The notes under the pieces are model-generated. The model worked only from the letters and a program-made list of their open reading frames with translations, was not told the DNA's origin and did not search any database. A stretch of 64,000 bases of DNA from Microcoleus asticus IPMA8 (lineage in GTDB: Bacteria > Cyanobacteriota > Cyanobacteriia > Cyanobacteriales > Microcoleaceae), in contig NZ_SRRZ01000005.1 in assembly GCF_013179805.1 (NCBI RefSeq), positions 1 to 64,000 on the forward strand, written 5' to 3'. The position numbers and the translations under genes are program-made. Numbering within the stretch: position 1 is the first letter of the stretch; every line of letters begins with the position of its first letter. Shown piece by piece: positions 54,705-63,066 of the stretch.

Positions 54705-55769
54705 GTGCACTGCCGCTCTTACCACTTCAGCTATCTCGCAGCTATAAGTATTGTTTTATGGCCGGCACTCAGCTTGCTGGCAATTTCAGACGCTCGGGCT
54801 TATACCCCAATTATAAATGCGAGGCGCGCCCAAGCGAGCGATTACGCCCAAGCAACAGACCCTAAAACGCAAGCAGACAAACTCTTTGAAACAGGAGTAA
54901 AACAGTACCGCGAGGGTTTGTTTCGAGAAGCAATTCAGACTTTTGAGCAAGTTTTGGCAATTCGCAAGCAACTAGGCGACAAACCGGGAACCGGAGAAAC
55001 CCTCAATAATATGGGGGAAGTTTATGCTGAAATGGGTTCGCAGCCCAAAGCTTTGGAAGTTTTGCGGCAAGCTTTAGTCATTCACCGAGAAATTGGCGAA
55101 GGGCTTCGTATCGCGCGCACTCTAAATCTCATAGGTTTCGTCAACCGGGTTGCGGACAATTTTTCCGAAGCGATGAAACTTCACCAAGAAGCTTTGGAAC
55201 TTGCCAAAACTGCCAACGATCAAATTGGAATTGGAGAATCTCTCCACAACATCGCGGCCGTGTACGCAGAACAGGCAGATTACGCCAAGGCGATCGAATT
55301 TTACCAACAAGCCCGCACGATTCGCACTACTTCCGGCGATCGCCGCGATTTAGGCCGTACCCTCAATAACATGGGCGGCGTCTATTACAACATCGGCGAC
55401 TTTAATAGAGCGATGGAATTTTACCACCAAGCTTTAGCAATTCGCCGGGAAATCGGAGATAGGGCTGGCGTCGGCCGCCTCCTCAACAACATGGCACTTA
55501 CCTCTCGCAAACTCGGCAAAGATACTCAAGCGCTGATCTATTTTCAGCAAGCGATACCAATGTTAGAAGCAATCGGCGACAAGACAAGTATCGGACGCTT
55601 GCTCAACAATATGGGCGCGATTTATGAAAGTCTCGCTCAATATAGCAAAGCTCTCGAATCCTACGAGCGAGCTTTGAAACTTGCTCGCGAGGGCGGTGAC
55701 AAAGCCGGAGAAACTACAGCGATGGAGGGTATTAAGCGATTGTCTTCCAGTCAGCTTGTGCCGCAATAA
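54705..55769 (+). CDS. secreted tetratricopeptide repeat protein
   Basis: A 354-residue TPR protein. A signal peptide (YLAAISIVLWPALSLLAIS, cleavage after ARA) is followed by six to seven TPR units of about 40 residues in the GDKPGTGETLNNMGEVYAE pattern (about 65-340), of the TPR_12 type that often mediates protein contacts in cyanobacteria. The start is GTG at 54705 with GGAGG nine bases upstream; no better ATG exists. The partner is unknown. Confidence 0.85.
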   Translation: MHCRSYHFSYLAAISIVLWPALSLLAISDARAYTPIINARRAQASDYAQATDPKTQADKLFETGVKQYREGLFREAIQTFEQVLAIRKQLGDKPGTGETLNNMGEVYAEMGSQPKALEVLRQALVIHREIGEGLRIARTLNLIGFVNRVADNFSEAMKLHQEALELAKTANDQIGIGESLHNIAAVYAEQADYAKAIEFYQQARTIRTTSGDRRDLGRTLNNMGGVYYNIGDFNRAMEFYHQALAIRREIGDRAGVGRLLNNMALTSRKLGKDTQALIYFQQAIPMLEAIGDKTSIGRLLNNMGAIYESLAQYSKALESYERALKLAREGGDKAGETTAMEGIKRLSSSQLVPQ

Positions 55770-55947
55770 TGACAGTTAAGCGGTTCGGCTTCTCGGGTGA
55801 AGATTGGAAAAGATAGACTTTGGCGATTGGTGGGCAAGAATCTGTCAGTAGTTGCATCATGTGTTGCCAAAAATACATGGCTCAAAAAGAGGAAAAAGGC
55901 TTGAGGGGCGCTATAATTTGATTAATATCGCGATCGAAAGGTGGAAT

Positions 55948-56223
55948 ATGCAAAGCTCCATTCTGCTGAGCAGCGAAGAAGTTGCAAGGCGTGCCGAGAA
56001 GCTCTACGATGAGCAAATCCGTCAAGAAGTAGAGCGAGAAGAGAATATCGGCAAAATGGTTATTATTGATATCGAAACAGGCGATTACGCAGTAGACAAA
56101 ATGGGTTTAGAATCAGCACGGCAGTTGCGGAAAAAGAATCCGAACGGTCGGTTATTTGGGATTCGGATTGGGTACAAGGTGGCGGCTGCAATTGGTGGAG
56201 TGATGGAGCGGGTTTCAAAGTGA
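55948..56223 (+). CDS. small conserved protein upstream of a retropepsin-like protease
   Basis: A 91-residue protein with a helical N-terminal half (EEVARRAEKLYDEQIRQEVE) and a C-terminal block GDYAVDKMGLESARQLRKKNPNGRLFGIRIG. The longer frame to 55852 lacks coding character. The ATG at 55948 has GAAAGGTGG upstream and is preferred. Its stop overlaps the start of the next gene by four bases (GTGA). Such pairs of small protein and retropepsin-like protease are frequent in cyanobacteria and look like toxin-antitoxin-type or regulatory modules. The function is not established. Confidence 0.75.
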   Translation: MQSSILLSSEEVARRAEKLYDEQIRQEVEREENIGKMVIIDIETGDYAVDKMGLESARQLRKKNPNGRLFGIRIGYKVAAAIGGVMERVSK

Positions 56224-56585
56224 TTTCCGGAATCGTAACGGATAGGCACGCGACGGTTTCTGTAGTATTTCGTCTGCCCGATCGACCCGACATTACAATT
56301 GAATTTGTGATAGACACAGGATTTACCGACTTTCTCTGCTTACCTCTGGAAGTTGTATCCATCTTGGGGTTGCCTTTTGAGTACAATATGCGTGCGAATC
56401 TGGCTGACAATAGCAATGTAGTGCTTCCGGTACATACCGCTACGATTCTTTGGAATGCAGAGGAGCGAGATGTTCGCGTACTTGCAACAGGAGCAAGACC
56501 GCTACTTGGAACTGCTTTGCTGGATGGATATGAACTGGTTGTACAGTTTACAGAAGGTGGACTGGTTACTATTGAAGAGTTGTAA
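56220..56585 (+). CDS. clan AA aspartic protease (retropepsin-like)
   Basis: A 121-residue single-domain protein of clan AA. The active-site motif is FVIDTGFTDFLCL (near residue 30; DTG) and the second conserved block is RPLLGTALLDGYEL (LLGxxLL). Like retroviral proteases it would work as a dimer. The start is GTG at 56220, overlapping the stop of the upstream small gene by four bases (GTGA). The substrate is unknown; the upstream partner is a candidate. Confidence 0.85.
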   Translation: MISGIVTDRHATVSVVFRLPDRPDITIEFVIDTGFTDFLCLPLEVVSILGLPFEYNMRANLADNSNVVLPVHTATILWNAEERDVRVLATGARPLLGTALLDGYELVVQFTEGGLVTIEEL

Positions 56586-56613
56586 GTTTTTACTAATTTA
56601 ATAAATTTAAACT

Positions 56614-57123
56614 ATGGATATCCGTACCGAAAAGCCAGAAGATTTAGAGGCAGTTCGCCAAGTTAATATTGCGGCATTCGGGCGAGAAAATGAGGCCAAC
56701 TTAGTCGATCGATTGCGGGGAATAGCAGCTACATTTTCATTCGTTGCCGTCCAATCCGATCGCATTGTCGGACAACTTTTCTTCAGTCCAGTTGCGGTCG
56801 CAGGAAAATGTTCCAGCAATTTGTCGATTCTGGGGTTGGCACCAGTCGCAGTTCTTCCCGAATACCAGCGCCAAGGTGTAGGAACGCTGCTGATCCAGCA
56901 GGGTTTAGAAGAGTGCAGGCGATCGCGATTTCAGGCAGTGGTTGTGCTGGGCGATCCAGATTTCTATTCGCGTTTTGGGTTCGTTCCTGCTAGTAGCAAG
57001 AGCTTGAAATGTGAATATGATGTGCCCGATGAGGCTTTTATGGTTTTGGAGTTAGAAAGTGGAGCTTTGCAGGATTGCAGCGGAACGGTGAAGTATCGAT
57101 CGGAGTTTAGTCTATGCGAGTGA
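56614..57123 (+). CDS. GNAT family N-acetyltransferase
   Basis: A 169-residue acetyltransferase of the YhbS-like GNAT group. It starts MDIRTEKPEDLEAVRQVNIAAF. Acetyl-CoA binding is shown by LAPVAVLPEYQRQGVGTLLI (Q/RxxGxG/A). The conserved VVLGDPDFYSRFGFVPA follows (typical of YhbS). The start is ATG at 56614. The substrate is unknown. It is 28 bases after the aspartic protease gene and may be co-transcribed. Confidence 0.9.
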   Translation: MDIRTEKPEDLEAVRQVNIAAFGRENEANLVDRLRGIAATFSFVAVQSDRIVGQLFFSPVAVAGKCSSNLSILGLAPVAVLPEYQRQGVGTLLIQQGLEECRRSRFQAVVVLGDPDFYSRFGFVPASSKSLKCEYDVPDEAFMVLELESGALQDCSGTVKYRSEFSLCE

Positions 57124-57263
57124 CGAAGCGGCAGTTTTTCTGATGATGTATCGTACAACCAACATTACACAATTGACATTTAGGAGTCAGAGTGGAAAGC
57201 GGTTGTGCTGTACTTGCCTTTGTGAAGCATAAAACTTGCACAACTATTGCCCAGCAAACTTAT

Positions 57264-58841
57264 TTAAACGCCCCCTTTTCCCCTCTCCACCTTTACACCC
57301 TGCAATCCAAAAATCGGAGTTTGAGCAGATTTCCCCTTCAGAGAAACATCTCCCAAAGCCTCGCAAATAAAGTTTAGCTCGATCGACTCACACACCCTTT
57401 CAGCAATCAAAATTTGGTTTTCCCCCGCCTTGCTCATCAACCGAGCCGCCGTATTCACCGTATCGCCAAGGATATTAAACTCCCTGCGCCCTCGGGGTTC
57501 CCCAACCTCAGCAGCAAACACCGGCCCCAGGGATAGCCCAATTTGACAGCTTACTTTTATTTCTTGACCCCCGATAATTACCGGAGGCAAAGCTGCAATC
57601 ATATCTCGGATTGCAATCGCCGCACTAGCCGCGCGGCTGGTGTCATCCGTGTGAGCGTCGGGCACGCCAAAATAAATCAGCATATCCGAACCCTCTAAGT
57701 GCGCCGTTACTTTTTGCAACACGCCCCCTTTCGCTGACACTACAGCATCAATCGACGCAAACACCCGAGAAAAACTTACTACCAGATTGACTTCTTCCTC
57801 CGGCGAAGCTTTGTCCACAGACTCCGGTAAACCAATCAAGTTGACAAACATCACCGTCGGTTCAGGAAAATCCGGCGGGATTTTCCGCCTGTCAGCATTT
57901 TCCACCAGCAGCCTCAGAATGGCTTTGGGAATATAACTAGCAAGGGGTTCAAGCCGCTTGACAGATTCCCCGATTTCTTTTACCAAGCCCGAAACGCTGC
58001 GATCGAGCAACACCGAACTCGGCATCCGCCGCCGAGTCAAAGTGATATCATACTCTCCGAGTTTATCGTCCGTTAAATCGTCCGCCACCAAAAAATAACC
58101 CGGTTTCCCGGATTCAAAACGAAATTCCTCTCCCAAAGACTCTTTAGCAGTTTCAGTCAAACACACCCGCCCCACAGTCCCAGAACCCTCAGCTTGCTTG
58201 GCTTGCTGGACTGAATGCCCCAGCAGTACGTAAGCCATCCGCTGCGGGGTACCAATGTCAGCACTAATGTAGCGGCCGCAGTGGATGCCCACCCGCATCT
58301 TCAAAGACAAAACACCCCGCGCCGTTTCAATATTGGCAAATTCAGCCATAGCCCGCTGCATCCGCAAACCCGCCCGCACCGCCCTCGCTGTATCCTCTTG
58401 GTGAATTCCTGACAGAAACTGCACCAGCATCGCATCTCCGGTAAACTCCAGCAAGTCCCCGCCCGATTTGCTGACAATTTCAATCATCGAGGCAAAATAG
58501 TCGTTAATCACCCCCAGCAGCGTTTCAGCTCCCTTGCGCCCCTCGGCCGCATTCGCTTCCAACAGCGACGTAAACCCGGCCAAATCCGTGAACAACAAGG
58601 TGCCTGTTTGCCACTGGTAGCGTACCTCGCCCGGGTCGGGCGGAGATTCGGACACGGGTCTGGGTACGTAGTCGTGGAGGATGTAGCGGAGAGTGCGCAG
58701 GTGATCGAAAACCGCCATTAGCGTTGCGGGGGACGGATCTACCCACGCAGCAGCGTACAGTTGGGCGGAAAGGAGCGATCGCAGCCGCAGTTCGATCGCA
58801 GCTAAGGGAGGATTGTAGGTTAATCTATTAATAATTTCCAC
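57264..58841 (-). CDS. tandem class III nucleotide cyclase
   Basis: A 525-residue soluble protein with two class III cyclase domains. Domain 1 (about 75-260): metal Asp residues in FTDLAGFTSLL and FTGDAMLVQF are intact, but the transition-state block (normally GDTVNxAARL) reads GHSVQQAKQA, so the Asn and Arg are missing. Domain 2 (about 325-500): the first metal Asp is replaced (VNLIGLP), the second remains (GSDMLIYFG), and GDTVNTAARLMS is complete. The two domains would therefore complement each other and form one active site, as in mammalian tmAC C1/C2 and in human sAC. ATP versus GTP cannot be decided. The start is ATG at 58841; the gene stands alone. Confidence 0.88.
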   Translation of the reverse strand: MEIINRLTYNPPLAAIELRLRSLLSAQLYAAAWVDPSPATLMAVFDHLRTLRYILHDYVPRPVSESPPDPGEVRYQWQTGTLLFTDLAGFTSLLEANAAEGRKGAETLLGVINDYFASMIEIVSKSGGDLLEFTGDAMLVQFLSGIHQEDTARAVRAGLRMQRAMAEFANIETARGVLSLKMRVGIHCGRYISADIGTPQRMAYVLLGHSVQQAKQAEGSGTVGRVCLTETAKESLGEEFRFESGKPGYFLVADDLTDDKLGEYDITLTRRRMPSSVLLDRSVSGLVKEIGESVKRLEPLASYIPKAILRLLVENADRRKIPPDFPEPTVMFVNLIGLPESVDKASPEEEVNLVVSFSRVFASIDAVVSAKGGVLQKVTAHLEGSDMLIYFGVPDAHTDDTSRAASAAIAIRDMIAALPPVIIGGQEIKVSCQIGLSLGPVFAAEVGEPRGRREFNILGDTVNTAARLMSKAGENQILIAERVCESIELNFICEALGDVSLKGKSAQTPIFGLQGVKVERGKGGV

Positions 58842-58929
58842 CTAGTCTATTCTTAAAAAATAAGGTAAGTTCGATCGCTCTAGAGGCAACACAAATAGCT
58901 CGACTTAATACCATTATGATAAGTTTCCC

Positions 58930-59190
58930 GTGAACCCATACCAACCTAACCCAGAACCCACGATAGAAACTTCCGAAAGTCACAGTTTGCTAGCTCCCGA
59001 TTTGATCAAAGCTGCTCGATCGGCCTATGGTATGTATCTAAAAGTGCATTCCGACCAGATGCAGCGTCCGGCCGGTGTAGTTGTCAGTCAAGGCAGCGAT
59101 CGAGGTCAGCTAATTTTTGCTTCGCAGCCCGTTTTGTTGCCCGGTGAACGTTTTGTTACTTTTGACGAAATAGAATCTCAAATGTATTAA
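58930..59190 (+). CDS. hypothetical protein
   Basis: An 86-residue protein starting with GTG at 58930. It is predicted alpha/beta: LIKAARSAYGMYLKVHSD is a helix, then three strands (GVVVSQG, QLIFASQPVLLP, RFVTFDE). It has no recognised domain. It is divergent from the cyclase gene with about 90 bases between them. Confidence 0.6.
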   Translation: MNPYQPNPEPTIETSESHSLLAPDLIKAARSAYGMYLKVHSDQMQRPAGVVVSQGSDRGQLIFASQPVLLPGERFVTFDEIESQMY

Positions 59191-59424
59191 TGAGTAATTG
59201 GTAATTGGTCATTAATCATTGGTAACTAATATTATGTCCGCTCAAACGCTCGCAATAAAATAGGTTTCTAGTGCAGGCCTAAGTTTTCAGGATTTTATGA
59301 AAACTTGCATTCTTGACTATTAACACCTTTTATGATTGGTAATTGACCGGACACGATCTAAAAACTAACAACTAACAAGTGACACATAATCACAGTCAAC
59401 AATGAACAGTCAACAGACAACTTA
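59191..59424. repeat. ATTGGTxATT-type short repeats
   Basis: Low-complexity direct repeats (TAATTGGTAATTGGTCATTA at 59194 on; AACTAACAACTAACAAG near 59364). They resemble those at 60534-60656. No gene is seen. Confidence 0.6.
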
Positions 59425-60255
59425 ATGGAAATAATTTTTAATTGCCTTGTCACGGCGATCGTCTTTATTGTCGGATCTGCTATTGGCAGCTTTCTAAATG
59501 TGGTAGTCTATCGGTTGCCTGCGGGTTTGTCGGTGATACACCCTCCTTCTCGCTGTCCCAAATGTTTAAATCAACTCAGAAGTTACGAAAATATACCCGT
59601 TTTCGGTTGGTTGTGGCTGCGGGGACGCTGCAATCACTGCCGCAGTCGCATTTCTGCCCGTTATCCCCTGGTGGAAGCAGCTACGGGTTTGCTGTTTTTG
59701 CTAATCTTTTGGCGGTTTGGCGTAACAGTGCAAACTCTGGGTTTTTGGGCTTTGTTTAGCTGGCTGTTGGCTTTGTCTTTGATTGATTGCGATACAATGA
59801 CTTTGCCTAATTCTTTAACTCGATCGGGTTTGGTGCTCGGATTGGTTTTCCAGGTGGCGAAAGGTTGGTGGCCGACATTTAGTCCGATCGACTCGGTACA
59901 CTATCTGGTACTCGACGGGATCGCGGGAGCAGTTGTCGGGTTGTGGCTGTTTGACGCGATCGGACTCGCCGGGACGATCGGTCTGGGGCAGAATGCTATG
60001 GGCGCCGGAGATACCAAATTGGCCGCCTTGATGGGAGCTTGGCTGGGCTGGAAATACTTGCTGCTAGCGGGATTCATCGCCTGTGTAGCCGGGGCTTTTG
60101 CCGGTGGCGGGGCGATCGCTCTGGGGTTGCTCGATCGGCGTCAACCCATGCCTTTCGGCCCGTTTCTGGCTCTCGGTGCAGCACTTACTGCTCTGTGGGG
60201 CGAAGCCATCTTATCTACTTACTTGCAGTTGTTTTTCCCTAATTTTAGTTTCTGA
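59425..60255 (+). CDS. pilD: prepilin peptidase / N-methyltransferase
   Basis: An inner-membrane aspartic peptidase (276 residues, about eight membrane segments) that cleaves type IV prepilin leaders and methylates the new N-terminus. The N-terminal methyltransferase part has the zinc tetracysteine CPKCLNQL ... CNHCRSRIS. The peptidase Asp residues are in LIDCDTMTLP (near residue 132) and GAGDTKLAALMG (near 195, the GxGD motif). It supports type IV pili and natural competence or motility. The start is ATG at 59425. Confidence 0.95.
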   Translation: MEIIFNCLVTAIVFIVGSAIGSFLNVVVYRLPAGLSVIHPPSRCPKCLNQLRSYENIPVFGWLWLRGRCNHCRSRISARYPLVEAATGLLFLLIFWRFGVTVQTLGFWALFSWLLALSLIDCDTMTLPNSLTRSGLVLGLVFQVAKGWWPTFSPIDSVHYLVLDGIAGAVVGLWLFDAIGLAGTIGLGQNAMGAGDTKLAALMGAWLGWKYLLLAGFIACVAGAFAGGGAIALGLLDRRQPMPFGPFLALGAALTALWGEAILSTYLQLFFPNFSF

Positions 60256-60317
60256 TCTGCCGGTAGTCTAGCGATCGAACTTAATAATATCGGTTCATAA
60301 ATTGGTAAAATTGTCCC

Positions 60318-60539
60318 GTGTCTTGGATTACACTTAAAACCACTAGCTTTCGCTGGGAAGCGGAATTAATGCAGCAGCTCCTGGCTGCTCATCAAATCCC
60401 CGCCCGGATTGTAGACTTGGGCATAGCATCTTATTTGGGTGCTGGAAGTGCTACAGCCCTGCAAGTTCTTCCAGAACACCAGCGAACAGCATCGCTCCTC
60501 ATCAGTCCAGTTGAAGATGAGCCAGAATCTGGTGATTAG
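60318..60539 (+). CDS. DUF2007-type signal-transducing small protein
   Basis: A 73-residue protein with the DUF2007 layout: LKTTSFRWEAELMQQLLAAHQ (helix), IPARIVD, then LQVLPEHQRTASLLI. The start is GTG at 60318. It is located between pilD and accD. The function of the domain is not established; it is often near signalling genes. Confidence 0.75.
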   Translation: MSWITLKTTSFRWEAELMQQLLAAHQIPARIVDLGIASYLGAGSATALQVLPEHQRTASLLISPVEDEPESGD

Positions 60540-60656
60540 TCATTAGTCATTAGTCATTAGTCACTAAACAACTAGCAATTGACAACTAGCAACTGACAAC
60601 TAACAATTACTAATTACCAATTCCAAATTACCAATTACCAATTACCAATTACCAAG
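60534..60656. repeat. tandem ATTAGTC and ATTACCA/ATTACCAA arrays
   Basis: About four and a half copies of ATTAGTC (60534-60565), then CAACTAGCAACTGAC-type units, then about five copies of TTACCAA (60620-60655) run up to the accD start region. They are simple-sequence repeats of 7-8 bases with no coding capacity. Confidence 0.8.
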
Positions 60657-60661
60657 TTTTA

Positions 60662-61612
60662 ATGTCTCTATTTGATTGGTTTGCAAATCGACGAAAATCA
60701 GTACCGAACTCCCAAGAACGGCCGGAACGAGAAATTGCGGACGGACTTTGGAATAAATGCGAAGCTTGCGATGCCCTGAGTTATACCAAAGACCTGCGAG
60801 CAAATCAAATGGTTTGCTTGGAATGCGGGCATCATATCAGAGTTTACAGTGACGATCGCATCGAGCAGTTGATCGATCCCAATACCTGGATGCCCATTAA
60901 CGAAGGACTGCACGCCACAGATCCCCTAAAATTTCGCGATCGCAAAAAATATAGCGATCGACTGCGAGAATTTCAAGAAAAAACAGGCCACCTAGACGCC
61001 GTAGAAACAGGCATCGGCAAACTCGAAAATTTGCCAGTCGCCCTCGGAGTCATGGAATTTCAGTTCATCGGCGGCAGCATGGGCTCAGTAGTCGGAGAAA
61101 AACTGACTCGCCTCATCGAACACGCCACGCGGGAACGCTTGTCCGTGCTCATTGTCTGCGCTTCTGGCGGTGCGAGAATGCAAGAAGGAATGCTCAGCTT
61201 GATGCAAATGGCTAAAATTTCCGGGGCTCTGGAACGCCACCGGGAAGCGAGACTGCTTTACATCCCGATTTTGACCCACCCGACCACCGGCGGCGTCACC
61301 GCCAGTTTTGCCATGCTGGGAGACATTATAATTGCAGAGCCAAAAGCTACTGTAGCCTTTACGGGCGGCCGGGTAATCGAGCAAACTCTGCGCGAAAAGC
61401 TGCCGGAAAATTATCAAACTTCCGAATACTCCTTCGCCCACGGTTTTGTAGACTTGATCGTACCCCGGACTCAATTAAAGAAAACTCTCGGTCAGCTCAT
61501 CAGCCTCCACCAGCCCCAGCCGTTCTTGGCAGGCTCGGAATTGTCCGCCCTCGATGGCAGCGACGGCCACGCTGTGCGCCCGCAGACTCACGCTTTCAAG
61601 CTTTCTCCCTAA
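60662..61612 (+). CDS. accD: acetyl-CoA carboxylase carboxyltransferase subunit beta
   Basis: The beta subunit (316 residues) of the carboxyltransferase that makes malonyl-CoA for fatty-acid synthesis; it works with AccA. The N-terminal zinc ribbon CEACDAL ... CLECGHHI (about 32-60) and the crotonase-like domain are present. The latter has LIVCASGGARMQEGMLSL and HPTTGGVTASFAMLGD, with the oxyanion-hole GG pairs. The start is ATG at 60662, five bases after the simple repeats. Confidence 0.96.
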   Translation: MSLFDWFANRRKSVPNSQERPEREIADGLWNKCEACDALSYTKDLRANQMVCLECGHHIRVYSDDRIEQLIDPNTWMPINEGLHATDPLKFRDRKKYSDRLREFQEKTGHLDAVETGIGKLENLPVALGVMEFQFIGGSMGSVVGEKLTRLIEHATRERLSVLIVCASGGARMQEGMLSLMQMAKISGALERHREARLLYIPILTHPTTGGVTASFAMLGDIIIAEPKATVAFTGGRVIEQTLREKLPENYQTSEYSFAHGFVDLIVPRTQLKKTLGQLISLHQPQPFLAGSELSALDGSDGHAVRPQTHAFKLSP

Positions 61613-61991
61613 GCAGCAACGCCGGATGATTGTCTGTTGGTAAGTCCGGGGGAGAGACGAAAAATTTCTGAGCAATTGCTCAAAACCCGGTTTCTCGCAA
61701 AAATATTGAGTTTGGTAGCGAGACATTCACGCAGACACTAGGTTTTGAGCCCCGCGCGCAAGTCCTATTGGTAATAACGACGCAGCAGTGGGATGATATT
61801 GATCGGAAGTTGATTGGCCCTGAAGTTGGGCTGGGCAAAAATGCCTAGTCGCAGTTAGCGGTTAGTTAGCTGGCGATCGAACAAGATCTCAGAACAAACT
61901 AACAGAACAAGCTAACAGCGCTTTCTGAAATTGTCCGGCTTTCAGTTAATAGCCGTCAACTCAATTTTGACCTGTCAGCGACCTAAAAATT
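61613..61991. other. intergenic region between accD and the psbV cluster
   Basis: About 380 bases. There is a partly palindromic stretch at 61665-61700 (GAGCAATTGCTC and AAACCCGGTTTCTC) and a direct repeat AACTAACAGAACAAGCTAAC around 61895-61915. I see no gene. The AT-rich end (61930-61990) may carry the promoter of the next gene. Confidence 0.45.
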
Positions 61992-62183
61992 ATGGGTTTT
62001 GCAGACCTGTCCATCGCAGAAATAGCAGAGGACTTCAACGTCCCTGTTGAAGACGTGATCCGCTTGTGTGACGAGTTGGAAATTGCCTACAAGCACCCTC
62101 AAACCCGTTTGGCTTTGGAGGATGTTAAGGCAATTATGTCTACTCTCGAAAAAAGGCGCGACTCAAAACTTCTTGCAGATTAG
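61992..62183 (+). CDS. conserved small HTH-like protein upstream of psbV
   Basis: A 63-residue protein with a HTH/IF2N-like pattern: SIAEIAEDFNVPVEDVIRLC (helix-turn-helix with a MerR-like third helix) and ALEDVKAIMSTL. It starts with ATG at 61992. It seems conserved in cyanobacteria from memory. It lies 145 bases upstream of psbV and may be co-transcribed or regulatory. The function is not known. Confidence 0.7.
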   Translation: MGFADLSIAEIAEDFNVPVEDVIRLCDELEIAYKHPQTRLALEDVKAIMSTLEKRRDSKLLAD

Positions 62184-62255
62184 ATCGCAAAATTCCTCTA
62201 CCTTTAAAGGTATGGCTGCACTAACTTTCGCCAGTTGTTGCAGAAAGAGGGAATT

Positions 62256-62285
62256 TTGAACAGAAATCTGTTTGCCAGCTATGCT
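62256..62285 (+). promoter_or_regulatory. possible psbV promoter
   Basis: TTGAAC (62256-62261) and TATGCT (62280-62285) are 18 bases apart, 43 bases before the psbV start. The match is moderate only. A palindrome CCTTTAAAGG lies at 62203-62212. Confidence 0.35.
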
Positions 62286-62328
62286 CTCTTAGCGTTCAAT
62301 AATTTGCCGGATTTTTTTAAGGAGAACC

Positions 62329-62817
62329 ATGCTTAAAAGATACTTAATTGCTCTGACCGCTGTATTCTTGACATTTCAGTTATTTGTCAGCAGTGCGATG
62401 GCTGTCGAACTGAGTCCTGAACTTCGCACTGTGACTTTGAATGACAAGGGTGCTCCGGTAGTGCTGAGCCTCAAACAAGTTCAGCAAGGCAAACGCCTGT
62501 TCAATTCGGCTTGCGCTCAATGTCACGCTGCGGGCATGACAAAAACTGACCCCAACCTGAATTTGAGCCCGGAAACTCTGGCTTTGGCCAACCCGCCCCG
62601 GAATAATATTGAGTCGCTGGTGGACTTTATGAAAAATCCCACCACTTATGACGGGTTTGAGGAAATTTCGGAAGTGCATCCGAGCATGAAGAGCGCGGAT
62701 ATTTTCGCTGAGATGAGAAATCTCTCGGATGACGATTTGTACGCGATTGCCGGTCACATTCTGTTGCAGCCGAAAATTGTTGCCAAGCAGTGGGCTGGTG
62801 GCAAAGGCGCTCGCTAA
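62329..62817 (+). CDS. psbV: photosystem II cytochrome c550
   Basis: An extrinsic lumenal subunit that stabilises the oxygen-evolving cluster. It is 162 residues long. The N-terminal signal peptide (YLIALTAVFLTFQLFVSSAMA) is cleaved before VELSPELRTV. The heme site is CAQCH, near residue 63, and the distal His ligand is in SEVHPSMKS, near 118. The start is ATG at 62329 with AAGGAGAACC upstream. It is followed by psbV2 and petJ, as in other cyanobacteria. Confidence 0.97.
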   Translation: MLKRYLIALTAVFLTFQLFVSSAMAVELSPELRTVTLNDKGAPVVLSLKQVQQGKRLFNSACAQCHAAGMTKTDPNLNLSPETLALANPPRNNIESLVDFMKNPTTYDGFEEISEVHPSMKSADIFAEMRNLSDDDLYAIAGHILLQPKIVAKQWAGGKGAR

Positions 62818-62820
62818 TCG

Positions 62821-62924
62821 ATTTTAGATTTTAGATTTTGGATTTTGGATTGGGGATGGAGCTGGGGTTTGGCAAGGATTGCTGGCTGGCTGTTTTTCTA
62901 TCTAAAATCTGAAATCTAAAATTT
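62821..62924. repeat. TTTTAGA/TCTAAAA heptamer repeats in opposite orientations
   Basis: ATTTTAGATTTTAGATTTTGG (62820-62840, inverted relative to the others) and CTAAAATCTGAAATCTAAAAT (62902-62922) face each other and form a possible stem around about 60 bases. They follow psbV, so they may help end its transcription. Confidence 0.7.
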
Positions 62925-63066
62925 ACCCCCTGCTCATTGATTCTCGCCAGTCGAACCCGCCGACTTAAGCTTGTGGACTGGTTGAGGGCGACGAAAGCCA
63001 GAGTGAAACAAGAAAATTCGATTTTGCGAGCAAATGTTAGTGAATTATTGACAGTTCTACGCCCTT

